Part shown: in pieces, positions 11,994-23,325 of the stretch | Position numbering within the stretch: the stretch's first letter is position 1 | Layout: every line of letters starts with the position of its first letter | DNA from: Phyto melanocephala | Lineage: Eukaryota; Arthropoda; Insecta; Diptera; Rhinophoridae | Direction: 5' to 3' | Length of the DNA stretch: 64,000 bases | Assembly (NCBI GenBank): GCA_941918925.1 | Contig: OW799233.1 | Location: 180,761,235-180,825,234, forward strand | Position numbers and translations under genes: made by a program | Notes under the pieces: generated by a model | The model's database searches: none | The model's input: only the letters and a program-made list of their open reading frames with translations | What the model was told of the DNA's origin: nothing

Positions 11994-12420
11994 ATATGTG
12001 ACCTCCGAGAAAAGGGACCTAGGGTTTCGACATAAGAGTGGATTCTGTTACCTAAAAGGGTGAAGAAAAAGATGAAATCAATTAGATTTCTGATAAAAAT
12101 TTATTTACCCCAAAAAGAAACGTATAAAACGATCTTGTGAAAATCGATAAAAATGAGAAAACATTTAAGTATCGAAATCATAACCAACAGAGCAGCAATA
12201 GTTGCAAAAGTATTGTCACACTAAAAACGAAAAAAAAATACGTCATCACATAGACATGACGTCACCAAAGTCGGCACCCAATCATAACTTACTATACCAA
12301 ATCGCATCTCTCAACTGAAGGTGTGTTCACAGTGATAATACGTTATGAAACTTTAAATGCGTTTTGCTCAAAACTTCATTTTCACACACTAGGTCCCTTT
12401 TCTCGGAGAAGGTCACATAT
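11994..12420. repeat. Inverted-repeat element candidate (MITE)
   Basis: The left arm 11994-12022 (atatgtgacctccgagaaaa, then gggacctag) is mirrored by the right arm 12389-12420, with one 3-base gap. The 366 bp between the arms has no coding sense. No clear target duplication was found; the right arm abuts a DINE-like scrap. Confidence 0.6.
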
Positions 12421-12456
12421 ATAGGTTTGTCATTCCGTGTGAAATTTTTACAACAT
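12417..12456 (-). repeat. Fragment of a DINE-like family A end
   Basis: The string tataggtttgtcattccgtg, then tgaaatttttacaa, matches the end of family A elements next to the terminal stem. It is too short to delimit. Confidence 0.6.
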
Positions 12457-13160
12457 TCGTTTGCAAATAACAAAAGGGTACTATCTTTATAAGTTTACAA
12501 AAACATGTATTGCATTCGTTTTCATTGATGTCATCAGCAAATTAAAAAAAAAAAACTAATAAACCCAATTTTTAAAAAATGTTGACTTCCCGATTTTCAT
12601 AATTAACGCCAACCGAATTCCATTTAGCATTAAAATAACGACTATTCATATATGGTTCATTTTGGACAACATGCAAATCACACTAAACTTATTTAGTTTA
12701 AAGTAATATGATGCGGAGAAATTGATACATTCATTCTATTTTTTTTCTGACTTAGCTCACTTTCATAGTTAAGGGCACATATTTCAATTTGAGACAGAAA
12801 TACAATAACCCTAATTTTTGGGTATTTTGTTGTTTTTTTCTTTTCATTATAAATCAGTATTTCAATATATGCATAAACTATTTTTTGTTGCTTGTTTGCA
12901 AACAATTAATTTTATGTTGATGCAATAAAAATTGTATGAATATTATTACTGAGAAAAATTTAATATATTAGTCCTTTAGACATGAAATACATTTAATTCG
13001 AACTTAACTAAATTGAATATAAGCAGTTTATAAATATAAGAAATTTATTTTCAAAATTCGCGCCCTGTTCGCCAAACTTCTAGAGCACTTTGCCAAATTT
13101 ACGGTGAATACTATGGATCTATTTATGAAAATATTTACTTTTTTGTAAAGTGTTTATTCA
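12457..13160. other. AT-rich stretch with no recognisable gene
   Basis: No coding remnant or structured repeat is seen. Confidence 0.45.
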
Positions 13161-13164
13161 AATA

Positions 13165-13490
13165 GAGCACGTACTATGCATAAAGCAGAAGGCATCGTCA
13201 CTATAGATGCAAGAATTACAGATGACATGAATGTTGCCATCCGTTGGCGTGCTCTGCAGCTTGGTCTCTAACCATACAGTACTTGGAAAAGTTTGAGAAA
13301 AGATCTTCGCCTGCATCCAAATAACATATTATTGATGCAACAATTACAGCCATTGGACCATTAATTCCGTTGAATAAACTGAAAATGTACTAGAGGTTAA
13401 ACCAAATTTTTATTGCCAATTTATGCATAGCGATGAGGCTATATTCTGGCTGTAACGAGTACGTTAGCAATTAGAAATATAATTTTTGTG
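13165..13490 (+). pseudogene. mariner transposase fragment
   Basis: The plus strand reads through the second helix-turn-helix and the start of the catalytic core of a mariner transposase. RWRALQLGL*PYSTWKSLRK, then DLRLHPNNI, covers about 13231-13325 (family form RRAQQLGLSxTTxWRILRKDLxLHPYKI). HSDEAIFWL covers about 13426-13452, where D at 13432 is the first catalytic aspartate of the SDEAxFW motif. An in-frame stop and a frame change between the blocks break it, and nothing after the first aspartate is recognisable. The terminal repeats are lost. Confidence 0.8.
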
Positions 13491-13499
13491 AGAGATTAC

Positions 13500-15320
13500 A
13501 TTCGTAATGACACTCTTGAGATTGGTAATATGGATTTTTACTATATCAAATATTGAACTCAGTTGCAACTTGATATTTAGTCTAGTGTCATTAATATTTA
13601 TTGAAAAATTTAACTAAAAGTAAAATGGCAACCAATCAATATCGTTTTTAAAAACGTTAGTAAACAAATTATATCGAAAATACAAATAACTTTAGTCCAT
13701 AATTTAATTTTGTTATTCGCCTTAAATATTTGCAACTGTAAAATTCAGATTATTTATTCCCAATACAACCGTTCATGGGTGCCAACTTTAAAATCATCTA
13801 AATGTAAAAACCATATAAACATACGTAAATGTAGATTTTATACTGTAAATATTATGTATGTGTATATGTAGGTGTGTATGTGTTTGTTTGTAACCCAAAA
13901 ACATTTATAAAATTTGTTCCGAAAAGAAAAAAAAAGTAGAGAGAAGCAAAACAGCAAGAACAGCTACAACAAAGTGTCATTTACTGGTATAAGTATCAAA
14001 TTACACTTCCGCCGGAAAACGACGTTCAATGCTCGTTAAACTATTTTTTAATACAAAATGTTCATACAAGAAGAAAGATTCAATATCGTAAATTATATTG
14101 CGACGACTTGTGTTCCAGTTCGTTCTCTTTTATGTTTAAACATTATGAATACGAAATGTGTTAGTCATGAGATTACATTTTTGGAAAATTGTTGGAAGAT
14201 CTTAGATAATGACAGCAACAAAAAAAGAGGATAGATTATGGTAGAATATATAAATTGGATTATAATATTTGAAATAATAAATTACGCTTTACTTACAGAG
14301 TGACGAGTGGAAACAGTGTGTGAGAAAAGAGTTTCCCATCACAAATTATCTAGAACTTTTAAAGCTTTCATTAATTACTCATATGCGGGTGTGATTTTCA
14401 ATATTTTTGTTTGTAGTCTTGAAGGATATTAGATGATTTTTTTTTAATTGTAAATATAATTCTTCTCATAAAAAACCAAATCTACAAAAAATTCTGTATT
14501 AAAAACGTAAAATTTTAAATTAATCAAACTTATATTCCAAAATCACAAACCTAAGAAAGATCTTAAAACATTTTTAAACAGCAGCCCTGTAGGTCTCTTA
14601 ATACTCGTTTTAATGTAATAGTGCCTAAATCCCTAAACGATTTTTGCAAACTTTTTTTATTAAACATTTAGTCCTTGTTTGCTTGGGCTTTAATTTTATT
14701 AATCATATTAAAATCATATTCATAAATATTTTTTCCATAAAAATAATCCTCATCAAACACAAGTGCAAGTTGAATAAATCTGTTTGGGAAAATATAACAG
14801 TCAAATATAAAATTGTAATAAAATTTATTCTCGATTTGAAACATATTGAGGGCGTTAAAATTTAATAACAATGATAGTATGATACTTGTTATCCTCTTTT
14901 ACTTTTTGTTGTCTTTTTATTTGCGCCACAAGTAAATAAAAATAAAATTACCATCATTTCGTAGACATGTATGGCTAAAAGTGGTGTGTAAGTGTTTGTG
15001 TCTCATGGCCAAATTGAAAGCAACCCAACCAACCACTAAATGACATTAAAGTAGAAACTTCCGATGGTGTTAAGTAAAAATCATTCAATTTCCGTTTTAT
15101 TCTTATATTTTCTTATTCACAGTTATAAAATACAACAATAAGCAGAATGTATATAAAAACTTAAACACACATACATACATATGTTTGTATATTTGCAAGA
15201 TAGTATGTATGTGTGTGTACAAAGGTGTAAGAGCAAAAGCCCTACAGTTTTTAACACCACACCATTGCTGTAAAAGATTGTTTAACTAAATAGTCGTTAG
15301 AAAATCTCTATTAAATGACA
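13500..15320. other. AT-rich stretch with no recognisable gene
   Basis: No element ends or coding remnants were identified. Two small frames overlap on opposite strands at 14644-14871 and are AT-driven. The stretch contains simple tgtatgtg-type repeats at about 13855-13890. Confidence 0.45.
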
Positions 15321-15321
15321 A

Positions 15322-15905
15322 ACAAGTAAGAGTGGTATATTCGGCCATGCCTAATCTTATTTACCCTTCACAACGTATAGTCATGCAATAACAATAGTTT
15401 GTATCACCATTCATCTCATTAATATGAAATACGTACATACATATAAAAAACATCCCATTGTAAAATTGTAATTTGAGTTCACGTATGTTTCAAAAAATAA
15501 AAAAATTAAAATATTAAAAAAAAATAAAAATATAAAAAAAAATTTTTCAGTCTGACCAGTATACCAAGTTTGTATGTGTGTGTCGTATGTTGTTGTTGTG
15601 AAAAAATCGAGGTGATAGTGGTTTTTTCCTGATATCTCTGTTGTTTATGTACCGATATTTTTAATTTTCAATACTGATATGCTCCCAAATATGTCTAATA
15701 TTTTAATAGCTCACGAGGGTCCAGGTGATATCAGGGGGTTTCTAAAAGTTGATTTCAACACACACGCGGACAGACTGACAATGCCTTAGCGACTCCCCTA
15801 TTCATAAGCTTTTAGAAAATATATACTTTTAGGGTCGGAAATGAAAATTGTAGAAATTTTACACGGAATGGCAAACCTTTTTCACTTTTGTGTGAAAGGT
15901 TTCAA
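15322..15905 (-). mobile_element. DINE-1/mini-me-like element, family A copy 2
   Basis: It runs from acaagtaagagtggtatatt, through an A-rich tract, the family A body and the core 'atatactttta-gggtcgg', to a degraded terminal stem (tttttcacttttgtgtgaaa). It is more diverged than copies at 48-53 kb, with the attcggccatgcctaat hairpin and the GTCY tract both eroded. It abuts the open frame described next. Confidence 0.8.
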
Positions 15906-16251
15906 AACACACTAAGTTATTGAGGCAATAGTGACAATCGTTGTCTTCCAAGTAATCCAAAGTTGCAGATTTCTTCACATTTACTAATGGCTTTACCGGG
16001 AGAAAAAATTGCGTTAAGTCGCACGGAAAATGTAAAACTGCCGAAAGACCTCTCCCATCAGCTGTCACAGTAAACAGAATTGCCAATTTAGACTTAAACT
16101 CATTAAAAAAACTCTTTGCTAAAGAAGTAAGATATTTTTTTTCGATTAATTTAACGTCGTCATCATCTGATGCTTTAGTTAATTTTTTAATAGAAATGAT
16201 TCGAAGAGTAATTCTCTCACGCTGAACTGCAGGAAAACTTTGAACAAAATG
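15859..16251 (-). CDS. Unrecognised open frame (partial; possible exon or transposon gene)
   Basis: The minus strand is open for 131 codons from 16251 down to 15859 with no internal stop, long for this AT content, and reads like real protein. Pieces include FPAVQRERITLRIISIKKLT, ASDDDDVKLIEKKYL, FFNEFKSKLAILFTVTADGR and DYLEDNDCHYCLNNLVCFE. There is no start ATG near its beginning. Instead the stop at 16252-16254 is followed by a pyrimidine-rich stretch ending ttttcctgcag, a plausible splice acceptor, before FSVRE/VQRERI. Its last dozen codons run into the DINE-like copy, whose insertion probably cut the frame. I do not recognise the family. A decayed transposon protein is as likely as a host exon. 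Confidence 0.35.
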   Translation of the reverse strand, partial: HFVQSFPAVQRERITLRIISIKKLTKASDDDDVKLIEKKYLTSLAKSFFNEFKSKLAILFTVTADGRGLSAVLHFPCDLTQFFLPVKPLVNVKKSATLDYLEDNDCHYCLNNLVCFETFHTKVKKVCHSV

Positions 16252-16254
16252 TCA

Positions 16255-17605
16255 CTGTGTATGTGTATCAACTAATATATGTAAATTGCATATATATATG
16301 TATGCATATATGTACAAAGCTAAAAACAAAACTGAAGGAATAACTAGTATTTTAAACGTCTTTTAGCAAACTCATCAACCATACTCCCACCCTTGCAGCA
16401 GCACCATCGTAATCCTCATCATCATAATAAAAATATCGTAATAAACTGTTTTGATTTTTTTTTGTTTGTTTCGTTTATAAGCATTTTGTTTCTTGACTTT
16501 TGAAAACTTCTCGTACTGCAGATACAATTTACGTTTGTTTTATTTTCTCGGCATACGCCTAGTATTAGTTACATGAAGGGTGTGATTTGTTGTTATTTTT
16601 TGTCGACTTCCTTTTATTAGTTGTTGCTTAGAGTGTGAGTGTAAATGTGGCATGTCTAATATTACCACAAAACTGTTATAATGTAATTGTATCTGTTTTT
16701 CATATTCTACAATACATGGGAGCGCATAACACCATCCCTGTCTACCCATTTCATGCGTTGAGACTTTCTCTTAATATTTTTATTATATGGCTGTTTAGTT
16801 TTCGTCATGAAAAGGATCATTTCGTTATTGTTGTAAATTTGAATAATTTTTATTAGAGCCCAACATTATGAATTTTTGATGAGCATCGTAATAGTCATTA
16901 TCGCAGCTCCATATGAAGTTGTTACTTTGGGCTTTTCTCTTCAATGGGCTTTTTTGGTCGTTGGGTCGGTGAGTAAACGTGTGTCGTTTAAGCCATGTGA
17001 CAAACATTTAAAATTTATTAATATATTTTTTTCGTTCTCGCTTAAGCTTGTTAGTGTTTGTTTGTTATAGAAGAGCTTTAAAGGAATTTATTAATTGTCA
17101 AAGTTGTCAACAGAGAGCTCATCAAAACTTTATACAAATTAAAAAATTTTTTGAAAATATACTCTTTAAAGAAATTAAATACACATTTTTTATGAAAATA
17201 TAGATGGTTTTTCAAAAATATTCCAAATAAATATCTAGTTGGAATTTTTTAAAAACAGTAAATACAAATGGAGAAATGTGAGTATAGAAACAAGAAAGCT
17301 TAAGTCTTAAGTCTTAAGTCTGAAGTATTGCCTAAGAAGCATATGATTACAATTGGAAGCAGTTGTTGAAGACTTTAGTTATTGATACCAGACAAAAAAG
17401 CGACAAAGTTTTTTATGAATCCAAAAAAAAAATTTCTTTTAATATTTTGATTTAAGACGTTTTTTTCTATCATCAAAGAAACTTAAAAATATCAAATACT
17501 TGAACCATTAGAATTAGCACTACTAACAACAAGAAATTTATTATTTTTAGTATTTAGATTTATGCAAGTAAAACACATAATTAAATTGTTCTTAATCTAA
17601 GAACA
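16255..17605. other. AT-rich stretch with no recognisable gene
   Basis: Several overlapping short frames (16540-17070) exist on both strands without family signatures. A small tandem cttaagtcttaagtctgaag lies at about 17300-17325. Confidence 0.45.
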
Positions 17606-18065
17606 ATTATTATTATAAAGGGTGACCTTTGGTTGTAAAAATGTAATAACTTTTTCATCTATGTATAGATTTCTTTCGGGTTTTATAAATAACATATGGA
17701 TATTAAATAATGAAAAGACTCGTAACTGAATAAAGAACCAAAATAATAAAACTTTACAATTTAAATCGGCGATCAATTACTTTGACCAAAAAAAGCAAAT
17801 CGTCGATATACTAACGTCAGCATTCACTCTCTGAAGCAATGATTCGTTGCTTAGTTCATCGTCGCCACCAATATATAATCGTAAGAGATTTTTTTCGAAC
17901 TGGGAGAACACGTTTAGCTTGCACTGAGGAAAATTTAACGTCTAAAACAAAGTTCTAACGAAACTCCAGATACATCTACCAGAAGGCGTTCTACTCAGCT
18001 AGGAATGGCTCGTACTTCACTACGGCCTATTGGTACAAGAATTAAGTCCCGAAGATAATCAGCAA
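17606..18065 (+). pseudogene. mariner element relic, 5' half
   Basis: The left end, aagggtgacctttggttgta, then ataactttttcatc, resembles the terminal repeat of the element at 32850-33785. Downstream the plus strand encodes LSEAMIRCLVHR (helix-turn-helix), FFRTGRTRLACTEENL and TSTRRRSTQLGMARTSLRPI at about 17968-18030, a close match to the second helix-turn-helix of mariner transposases. Frames shift between blocks and the catalytic core is missing. Confidence 0.7.
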
Positions 18066-18421
18066 TGTTTTACTTACAATGTCTAACTGCGACAGTAAAC
18101 TTTCAAAATTTGAAATGAAAACAGAAATCAAATCGATCTCATTGAAAATCTGACTATGAGTGATGAATCTGATTCTAATTTAAATTGCTTTGTTTTTAAG
18201 CAGAGTTATAAAATCTGGGGTTTTTAAAAACCTAGAGCTGTTTTAGATTTTTGTTTAACTTTAGGTCATAAAAATTTAATTGTGTTGTTTTATTTTTAAA
18301 GAAAAGATTTTAAATTTCTTTATTTATTTTAATCCAGTATTTCATCCTACTTCGTAGATCATCATCTGGTATCTTATAAAGTACACTATAAAGGAAAATA
18401 GTTGTCAAGTTTATATATCTA
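18066..18421. other. Short unassigned stretch
   Basis: No element or gene is recognised between the mariner relic and the Helitron-like copy. Confidence 0.4.
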
Positions 18422-19168
18422 CTAGAAAAGCCCGGCGCGCGTTGATACGACCCTTAATGAACAAAAATGCATTCTGAATTTAAATTGAATATCAAGTGCA
18501 AAAAGCTAAAAATTTAAAATTTTTTTAATGGGCGTGGCACTGCCTACTTTTCTAATCAAAAAATTGTATAGTCATGACAACTTACTATGTGTGAAAAGTT
18601 TCACAAAAATCGATCCAGAGCAAGTACCTCAAAATTATAACTTTTTTTATGGGCGTGGCCCTGCCCACGTTTCTAATCACGAAATTGTATAATCATGAGA
18701 CCTCAATATGTGTGTGAAAAGTTTTAGAAAATTTGGTGAAGTTTAAGTAGCTGAGAAAGATAACTTTTTTTATGGGCGTGGCACTGCCCACTTTTCTAAT
18801 CACGAAATTGTAAAGTCATGACAGCTCAATATGTGTGCAAAGTTTTAGAAAAATCGATCCAGTGCAAGTACCTCAAAATTATAACTTTTTTTTATGGGCG
18901 TGGCCTCGCCCACTTTTCTTATCACGAAATTATAAAGTCATGACAGCTCAATATGTGTGCAAAGTTTCAGAAAAATCGGTAAAATGTAAGTAGCTAAAAA
19001 TGATAACTAATTTTTATGGGCGTGGCCCCGCCCACTTTTTTCCACTCATAAATATTCCCTGGTATGTGTACAACAACTTTCCATAGTTTGAGTCCGATCG
19101 GTTTTACAGTTTCAGAGTCTATAGTTAACACACACACACGCACAGAGTTTCACTTTTATATATATAGA
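18422..19168 (-). mobile_element. Non-autonomous Helitron-like element, family C copy 1
   Basis: Read on the minus strand it starts TCTATATATATAAAAGTGAA and ends GCGCGCCGGGCTTTTCTAG. A precedes it and T follows. Known: Helitrons begin TC, end CTRR with a GC-rich subterminal segment, and insert between A and T. The body is a tandem array with gggcgtggc at about 18530, 18651, 18774, 18896 and 19018, a period of about 122 bp. No Rep/helicase coding is present. Confidence 0.8.
18530..19060 (-). repeat. Tandem array, ~122-bp units, inside the Helitron-like copy
   Basis: Each unit runs atgggcgtggcactgcccac, then ttttctaatcacgaaattgt, atgacagctcaatatgtgtg and so on to the next poly-T. Five units are recognisable. 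The last is shortened. Confidence 0.85.
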
Positions 19169-19789
19169 TAAATCCACAAAACAACAATAATTACATTTAT
19201 AAATATTTTTCATATGATTTTATATTGAGTTGAAAATCAATCTTATTTATTTATAAGTTACTTAACAACTAATCTTTGTTTTGTCCGACTATATTAATTG
19301 TATGTTTGTATGTTTGTGCACTTTGCTATGTATGACTCTAACCTACGTTGCCACTAGCAAGTATTTACTGGCAAGTATTGTATATATATATGATAACTAA
19401 GTGTGGCCAATAGTCACTATTAAACGTTGCCTGTAGACACATAATTTTTAAATATATTTTTTTTATCAAAAACTTATATTTATGTTAAAACTTGCATTCT
19501 AAATGAATATCTTTGTTTTTTCTCCATATTCTTCATAAACATATATACATATTTATGCAAAAAATTAGCTAAATTATTAACCACAATTGTATGAAATATT
19601 AGTGAGTTAACAAAAAAACTCACTATTCGACAACACTGTTTTTCGTCTTGTCACTTTACTTGCCGCAAGTATGAAAATTTCACTTGCTTAAAAATTTCTT
19701 TGCAAGCTGATCGCAGGTAGCAAAATTGTGGTTGGTTAGTAAAAAAGTGTTAGTGTATTGGTTTTTTTTCACTTGCACTTGCATGTGGC
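19169..19789. other. Unassigned AT-rich stretch
   Basis: No gene is recognised. The gtatttactggcaagtattg region (19360-19390) and the cttgcacttgcatgtggcaa region (19765-19790) are less AT-rich but give no coding sense. Confidence 0.4.
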
Positions 19790-20400
19790 AACGTAGGGTT
19801 ATAATTTAATCTCTTATGTGATGGTACGTCGATTATGTGTAGCATTTCCAGCATGTATGTATCTCTTTGAATAATGATTGTTTTTTTGTAACACTTTCAT
19901 CTCTGTAAAGTTTGGTACGTGTCCGGTTATGGTACTGTGGGCTGCTAGTGCTGTTTTTTGTTCAATTGGTTTGCCAAGTGTTTGTAGTCTGCTTTATGGG
20001 ATGATATTCTCGTTTTAACATTGTTTTTGTTGTACCCCCATATAATTTGTGACATATGTTGGCCCCGTCACCATTGCAGCTAATCTCATATACTAAATTG
20101 GACTTTTCTTCCTTTTTTAATTTTGTTTTCGTTTTGGTATAATCTATGCTTTTGGCTGGAAAATCGTTCTGCTTTAATATATTTTTAATCTTCATTATAT
20201 TGTTATCATGAAATCTTTCTTCGATTATACTTAGAACCCTTTTTCTAAAATGATAATTAGTGTTAGTAATTGTTGTTCTTGTATGTTTTGAATAAAAATT
20301 AATTAATATGCCAGATGAGGTTAATGTTAGGTACCAATCTAATTTAAGTAAATTATTCTCCCTTATAACTATCAACGTCAGTTGTACCTCATTAGATATG
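19790..20400 (-). pseudogene. Penelope-like element fragment (linker and GIY-YIG endonuclease)
   Basis: The minus strand encodes the C-terminal part of a Penelope-like retroelement protein. The 137-codon frame 20375-19962 begins VIRENNLLKLDWYLTLTSSG, continues to NFYSKH and FRKRVLSIIEERFHDNNIMK (post-RT linker), and reaches LVYEISCNG and CHKLYGGTTKTMLKREYH. That last block has the form of the GIY-YIG core (family: VYxIxCxxCxxxYIGxTxxxLxxRxxxH), with LYGGTT replacing YIGQT. After a stop the frame shifts and continues QKTALAAHSTITGHVPNFTE and NNHYSKRYIHA, the downstream part of the same domain. The reverse transcriptase itself and the terminal repeats are missing. Confidence 0.85.
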
Positions 20401-20443
20401 CAGTATAGTGAGGCATTTAATTATGGCAACGCGAATTCACCAA

Positions 20444-20818
20444 TCTTCTATATATAAAAAGAAGTGTACACTTTGATGTCACCATTAACTGCGCAAACGG
20501 GTAGACCGATTTCAACTAAAATTGCTCGGTACGTTGGGGATTGTCTGTAAATGGTTTGTGTGATGTTTGCACAAAATCGGAAATATATGGCATTTAGATT
20601 TTTCTATAAAAAAATGCCATCCATTTTTTATATTATATTTTTTTATTGTCACTTGAAAAGTTAATAAACCGTGTATCGTAATGTTTTATGTGTACAGTGA
20701 CTTCGGTCTTTCAAATTGGAACTGAAAAAGGGGCAAAGGGTGAGTGATATTCTAATATGTAATGAAAACAATGCAAAAAATTTGTTACCAGCCAGCAAAG
20801 CGGTCCGGGTTCTGCTAG
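20444..20818 (+). mobile_element. Small Helitron-like element, family D copy 1
   Basis: It begins TCTTCTATATATAAAAAGAA after an A, and ends GCGGTCCGGGTTCTGCTAG before a T. The TC start, CTAG end and A/T insertion site fit Helitrons. At 375 bp it has no coding. The copy at 45146-46020 shares both ends. Confidence 0.75.
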
Positions 20819-22440
20819 TTGTATATAAACTTAATTGAAAATAAAAGTAAATAAAATACCATTAATGAATACAAATTTAAACATAAATTAATTCTTTTAA
20901 ACTCTGTCTTTGACAATGAACAAAAGCAACATGCACAGAAAATATTAATGAAAATAAAAAAGATGGGATAAATAAAGTCTCTAAACAACGACCAGAAATA
21001 AAGCACACGTTTATTCAATACAATTATGTATCTATGTGTGTATGCATATACATATGTATGTGTATGTGTGAATGCATGTTTGTATGTATGCATATTCTAA
21101 TAGTGTGCCTGTCATCTTCATAGTCGCCATATTCGGTTTAAGAAGTTCATATTATGCTCGTAAAAACAGAAAATCGTTCGATTTTTTTTTTTTTGTTATT
21201 TGTTGAATGCACGTGAGACGAAATTTGCATTTATATTGCGTCTAACTTGTAATCCCATAATTTTTTGTTTAATTAAATCAAATAGTCCATCATAAACACT
21301 ACATGCGTTTAATCGTAATTGTTTAAAGTTGCGAGAACATTAAAAAGAGGGTTTTTGTTAAACATTTTGCCCTTCTTACATTAGCTTATTATAAATTTAA
21401 TTATAATTAATCAAAGCAAACACACATACATATTTACATTTGCATAGACATACCATATTGGTGTATAGAAAGACGAAAAGAGGGTTGAAAATTTGATCGA
21501 TTAGAAAAAAGAACCAGCAAATCTGTTTGCACGATTTTGCATAAATTTGTTTATTAAAATTACATAAATTCATTACACGATTAACAGTGACTAGTTATAA
21601 TTAAATACTATTATTAACTAACAGCAATTTGTTTCAAATGGAATGTGTAGATGTCACTCAATTTTTTATTTATTTTTTTTTTCAGTTAATTACAAATTAA
21701 ATTTATATAATTTTTTGCCGTAACACAAGTTGTTAAATGAATATGCGTTGCTGTAGTTTTCAGTGATTTTTTTCAATTTGTGTCCGCTTGTTGGAATTAT
21801 GTATTAGAAATCTACACAATTTATATTCTAACATTGTTAAAATTCAATTACAGTACATACAAACACTAAAATGACACCGGACACTCCCTTAACCCTGTGC
21901 TATTATACTGGTCGGTCGTTTATGACAATCAAATGTAATCAATTCCAAGCGATTAAGTGATTTTATGTGGTCCGACTTGTAATTGGATTAATAATGCGCA
22001 TACATCAGCAAAAATCAACAAGAATATTAAATGAATACGCTTACACACACACTGACGCACACATATGTACATATCTTTGTAAGCATAACTGATCTATATA
22101 TATAAACCAGGGATTCTCACGCCTTTTGTTTAACCGACATTTTATTAATGTGCTGTTTTTAGAATCCGAACGATCGACTTTAGTACAAATTGTACATGTT
22201 ATTGTAACAAAAATAAATTACACGCAAAACGTCGAAACGTAAGAAATCAGCTCGACAAACAATAAAATTTTGCATCGTTTAGTGAATTTCCAAGGCTTTT
22301 ACTTGAAATTTGTCGTTTTGGGACACTGTTAAAGTCAAACAAGCTTAGTAAATTGCATGGGTACTTATTGACTTTTTACGATTTTGAGAGGTTTACAATA
22401 TTTTTTTTTGTGGCTAAACGAATAAATATTTTATATTGAT
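20819..22440. other. AT-rich stretch with no recognisable gene
   Basis: A simple tgtatg/catata repeat lies at 21028-21080. A possible Helitron-type start, TCTATATATATAAA, occurs at 22093 just after an A, but the following bases do not match family C. Confidence 0.4.
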
Positions 22441-22820
22441 TTCTCTTTGATTTCTCTGTGTGTGTGTGTGTGTGTTAGCTATAGACTCCGAAACTGTAAA
22501 ACCGATCGGACTCAAACTTTGGCAAGTTGTTGTACACATTCCAGGGAGTGTTTATGGGTGGCAAAAAGTGGCCGGGGCTACGCCTATAAAAAAAATAGTT
22601 ATAATTTTTAGGTACTTGCACTAGATCGATTTTTCTGAAACTTGGCACACACATATTGAGCTGTCATGACTATACAGTTTCGTGATTTGAAAAGTGGGCA
22701 GTGCCACGCCCATTAAAAAAAAGTTATAATTTTTAGCTCTTTGCACTTGATATCCAATTAAAACTCTAAATGCATTTTAATTCATTAAGGGGCGTAGCAA
22801 CGCGCGCCAGGCTTTTCTAG
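22441..22820 (+). mobile_element. Helitron-like element, family C copy 2 (5' end damaged)
   Basis: The body runs from a (TG)n run (22457-22476) through ttagctatagactccgaaac and aaaccgatcggactcaaact, two gggcgtgg-type units (on the opposite strand), and on to AACGCGCGCCAGGCTTTTCTAG at 22799-22820. The 5' TCTATATATA end is not contiguous. It contains fewer tandem units than copies 1 and 3. Confidence 0.8.
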
Positions 22821-23173
22821 TTTGAAATAAATGAGAGAAGAGCGAAAATTGTTTTAAGCTGAAACATAAAACAAAACAAAACTACTTGCCTTGTAAGTTC
22901 ATCAGAAATACAATGTTAGCTTTTGATTAAACATACAAATTTTTAAAGATTTTATTTTATTTTAAAAAATTATAAATGAATTTATAATTGTAATAACACC
23001 AGCTGTTGAAACGAAACGAATTTTAATATCCAACGTTGGGTTATTTGACAGTGTTATATAAAAAGTAACAGTAATGTTAAAGAAAATGTTGTTTCCTTTT
23101 TTGTTTTTATTAAAGATAAATCAATTATTTAAATATTAAAAGACCTTGAGCTGAAATAATTTTAGTAAATATA
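22821..23173. other. Unassigned AT-rich stretch
   Basis: Nothing recognised. Confidence 0.4.
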
Positions 23174-23325
23174 TTATTTGGTTGTTGGGTTTAAGCTGGT
23201 CTATATGCATTTCACTGGTGCTTATACCAGATCATCAGTAGAATTTGGGTAAAAGGTCTACTGATGATCTGGTATAAGCACCAGTGAAATGCATATAGAC
23301 CAGCTTAAACCCAACAACCAAATAA
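23174..23325. repeat. Perfect 69-bp inverted repeat with a 14-base loop
   Basis: Arm 23174-23242 starts ttatttggttgttgggttta, and arm 23257-23325 is its exact reverse complement over all 69 bases. The loop is 23243-23256. Transcription from either strand would give a very long perfect hairpin. A single arm occurs at 11685-11752. It may be a palindromic MITE or a hairpin RNA locus. Confidence 0.9.

Noticed and set aside
22093..22440. Helitron start TCTATATATATAAA as the 5' end of the copy ending at 22820
   Set aside because: The next 350 bases do not match family C; it could be an insertion or coincidence, so it was not included in the element.
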